NCBI GenBank assembly: GCA_002337215.1
Contig: DDFO01000013.1
Span: 16,192-23,859, forward strand
Source: Phycisphaerales bacterium UBA1926
GTDB lineage: Bacteria > Planctomycetota > Phycisphaerae > Phycisphaerales > UBA1924
Direction of reading: 5' to 3'
Length of the DNA: 7,668 bases
The notes under the pieces were generated by a model, which saw nothing but the letters and a program-made list of their open reading frames with translations, was not told the origin of the DNA and searched no databases. Below are positions 6,710 through 7,668 of the stretch, piece after piece. Position 1 is the stretch's first letter. Every line of letters starts with the position of its first letter. A program made the translations under genes and the position numbers.

Positions 6710-7297
6710 ATGAACGGAACACGGTCGGTCACGCTGAGTGCCCTCGCCGGGCTTGCCTGGTCCGCGAGCGCGCAGTCCGCGACGCTCTACTTCAGCGTCG
6801 ATCAGACGCGGATCCATGACGCGGCCCCGACGCTCCTCACCTGGACGGTTTCGATTGGCTTCACGGGCTTCGGCGATCCATCGGCGTATGTCGGCGGATT
6901 CGCCGGCGAGTTCTTCGGAATCGGCATCATGACCGGGGCCGGGGCGCACGAGATCGTGGGCATTTCCAACCTCATGAACGGGCAGGCCCTGTCCCCGTTC
7001 GTTGACGGGGCCCTCGTCGGGGATGTCAACATCTTCAACGCCGCGGTGCTCGGGACAGCCCAGGCGGGCAACCCGCTGGACATCTTCGAGATCCGGGTGA
7101 TGACCGCCGGCATCGAACCGATCTCGTTCATGGGTGGGGGCACGGTCACCATCTTCCCCGACGACTCGATCCTGACGCCCCCGGTCCTGTTCGACGATTT
7201 CGAGGTCATCAGCGACCGGGTGATCTTCCCCGCGCCCGGCGCGGCGGGGGTGCTCGCGTGCGGCGCGGTCTGGACGGCGCGGCGACGCCGATCGTGA
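6710..7297 (+). CDS. Secreted PEP-CTERM-like paralog, copy 5 (divergent)
   Basis: A 195-residue exported protein, the most divergent of the five. ATG 6710 is chosen over upstream in-frame codons because SD GAGAGGAGG (6695-6703) precedes it and the signal peptide begins there (core VTLSALAGLAWSA, cut near SA|Q). Family traits kept: LTWTVSIGFTGF (43-54), AYVGGFAGEF (59-68), NLMNGQ (87-92), VNIFNAAVLG (106-115), NPLDIFEIRV (121-130), IFPDDSIL (148-155), FEVISDRV (164-171), FPAPG (173-177), and ARRRRS at the end. Traits lost: the GEGT motif, the acidic ASDN loop (here FGIGIMTGAG) and the DD after LLGT (here LGTAQ). It has one cysteine, within the tail hydrophobic stretch. Codon use is ordinary for the genome (GGG and GGA present). 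Probably the second gene of an operon with copy 4. Confidence 0.85.
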   Translation: MNGTRSVTLSALAGLAWSASAQSATLYFSVDQTRIHDAAPTLLTWTVSIGFTGFGDPSAYVGGFAGEFFGIGIMTGAGAHEIVGISNLMNGQALSPFVDGALVGDVNIFNAAVLGTAQAGNPLDIFEIRVMTAGIEPISFMGGGTVTIFPDDSILTPPVLFDDFEVISDRVIFPAPGAAGVLACGAVWTARRRRS

Positions 7298-7406
7298 ATG
7301 ACCGGCTGGATCGGTGACGCGAGGGTTCGGCTCGCCGGGGACACCCTCTACCGACCCGGATGGGTCTCCACCTGATTCGTCATGTCTTGCTGCCGGTCGC
7401 GCGGGC

Positions 7407-7455
7407 TTCACGCTCGCCGCCTTCGGCAGTTCCCGGTGTCGCCGGCGAGCGTGAA
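7407..7455. terminator. Inverted repeat between convergent genes, possible bidirectional terminator
   Basis: TTCACGCTCGCCG (7407-7419) and CGGCGAGCGTGAA (7443-7455) are perfect 13-bp complements around a 23-nt loop, in the gap between copy 5 and the convergent accC end, 8 bases from the accC stop. There is no good T-tract on either strand, so it may end transcription only weakly or protect the 3' ends of both messages. Confidence 0.5.
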
Positions 7456-7463
7456 CGCCTGGT

Positions 7464-7668
7464 TTATCCCCCGCGTTCGCGGTCCTTGAGCTTGCGCTCC
7501 AGGTAATGGATGTCGATGCCGCCCTTGGTGAACCCGCCGTCGGTCATCATCTCGCGGTGCAGGGGGATGGTCGTCTTGATCGGTCCCACCTGGAACTCTT
7601 CGAGCGCCCGGGCGGTCCGCACGATGGCGGCGTCGCGGTCGGGGGCGTGCACGATCAGTTTCGCGATC
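7464..7668 (-). CDS. accC: Acetyl-CoA carboxylase biotin carboxylase subunit, C-terminal end
   Basis: The minus-strand frame enters at the window edge and ends at TAA 7464-7466, giving the last 67 residues of a longer protein. It lines up with the C-terminal part of AccC: AKLIVHAPDRDAAIVR corresponds to 'AKLI.....R..AI.R', ALEEFQVGPIKTTIPLH to the 'AL.E....GIKT....' segment, and FTKGGIDIHYLERKL to the E. coli ending 'F..GG.NIHYLEKKL'. AccC is the ATP-dependent subunit that carboxylates biotin on AccB with bicarbonate, the first step in malonyl-CoA formation for fatty acid synthesis. The catalytic ATP-grasp part lies outside the window. The GGIDIHYLE ending favours AccC over pyruvate or propionyl-CoA carboxylase chains, which usually continue further. 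In such genomes accB often precedes accC; this cannot be seen here. Confidence 0.93.
   Translation of the reverse strand, partial: IAKLIVHAPDRDAAIVRTARALEEFQVGPIKTTIPLHREMMTDGGFTKGGIDIHYLERKLKDRERGG

Larger units (their letters stand above)
3387..7297 (+). repeat. Tandem array of five paralogous secreted-protein genes
   Basis: Five same-strand genes of 184-195 codons share the signal peptide, central motifs, sorting tail and a GAGGAG SD. DNA similarity is highest at the 3' ends: copies 1 and 2 are identical over 40 bases (3903-3942 and 4764-4803), and copy 3 shares the last 26 or so with copy 1. Intergenic sequences and terminator stems are largely unrelated, so the repeated unit is the coding region with its SD, not a whole segment with its control regions. 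Confidence 0.88.

Noticed and set aside
3387..7297. Reading the array as a mobile element or gene cassette set
   Set aside because: I found no transposase or integrase gene, no terminal inverted repeats and no attachment-site repeats between units; housekeeping genes flank both sides.
7321..7366. Small hairpins GAGGGT/ACCCTC and GACCC/GGGTC just after copy 5 as a terminator
   Set aside because: The stems are only 5-6 bp, they overlap each other, and no T-tract follows, so the evidence is weaker than for the inverted repeat at 7407-7455.
6437..7411. A 324-codon minus-strand frame across copies 4 and 5
   Set aside because: It is antisense to two genes with clear signal peptides, SDs and sorting tails, and its product is Arg/Gly/Pro/Asp-rich without motifs.

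Overview
The window reads as a piece of a GC-rich planctomycete chromosome, most likely a marine member of the Phycisphaerae/Phycisphaerales. That placement is an inference. It rests on the high GC content, a planctomycete-style membrane/coiled-coil protein, and above all five small secreted proteins ending in a 'VPAPG...ATRRRR' tail, a PEP-CTERM-like sorting signal of the style common in that group.

Layout. (1) Bases 1-1417, minus strand: a large membrane-anchored, charged helical protein, 472 residues visible and cut off by the window start. (2) A 70-bp divergent intergenic region (1418-1487) with no Shine-Dalgarno sequence for either flanking gene, but a -10-like hexamer 6-8 nt before each start codon, suggesting leaderless transcripts. 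(3) 1488-3140, plus strand: trpD (anthranilate phosphoribosyltransferase) and folA (dihydrofolate reductase), 54 bp apart. (4) 3141-3386: a relatively AT-rich intergenic region with a candidate promoter. (5) 3387-7297, plus strand: five tandem paralogous genes, here called copies 1 to 5, each for a secreted protein of 184-195 residues. Each has a Sec signal peptide ending ASA-Q or similar, a predicted all-beta domain with shared motifs (GGF.GSF, GEGT, NIFN.ALLG.DD), and the C-terminal PAPG/short hydrophobic/poly-Arg tail. (6) 7298-7463: a convergent intergenic region with a 13-bp inverted repeat. (7) 7464-7668, minus strand: the C-terminal end of accC (biotin carboxylase).

The five-gene array is the part that stands out. 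Copies 1-3 each have their own strong SD, their own Rho-independent terminator and a strict codon diet (no GGG or GGA glycine codons), so they look like three separate, strongly expressed genes. Copies 4-5 use the same codons as the housekeeping genes, lie 38 bp apart without a terminator between them, and look like a weakly expressed two-gene operon. I do not recognise a named family for the mature domain. The fold looks like a cohesin- or carbohydrate-binding-type beta-sandwich, but that is inference. The simplest reading is a lineage-specific set of cell-surface or extracellular-matrix proteins handled by an exosortase-like enzyme. The flanking trpD, folA and accC are ordinary metabolic genes with no evident link to the array.
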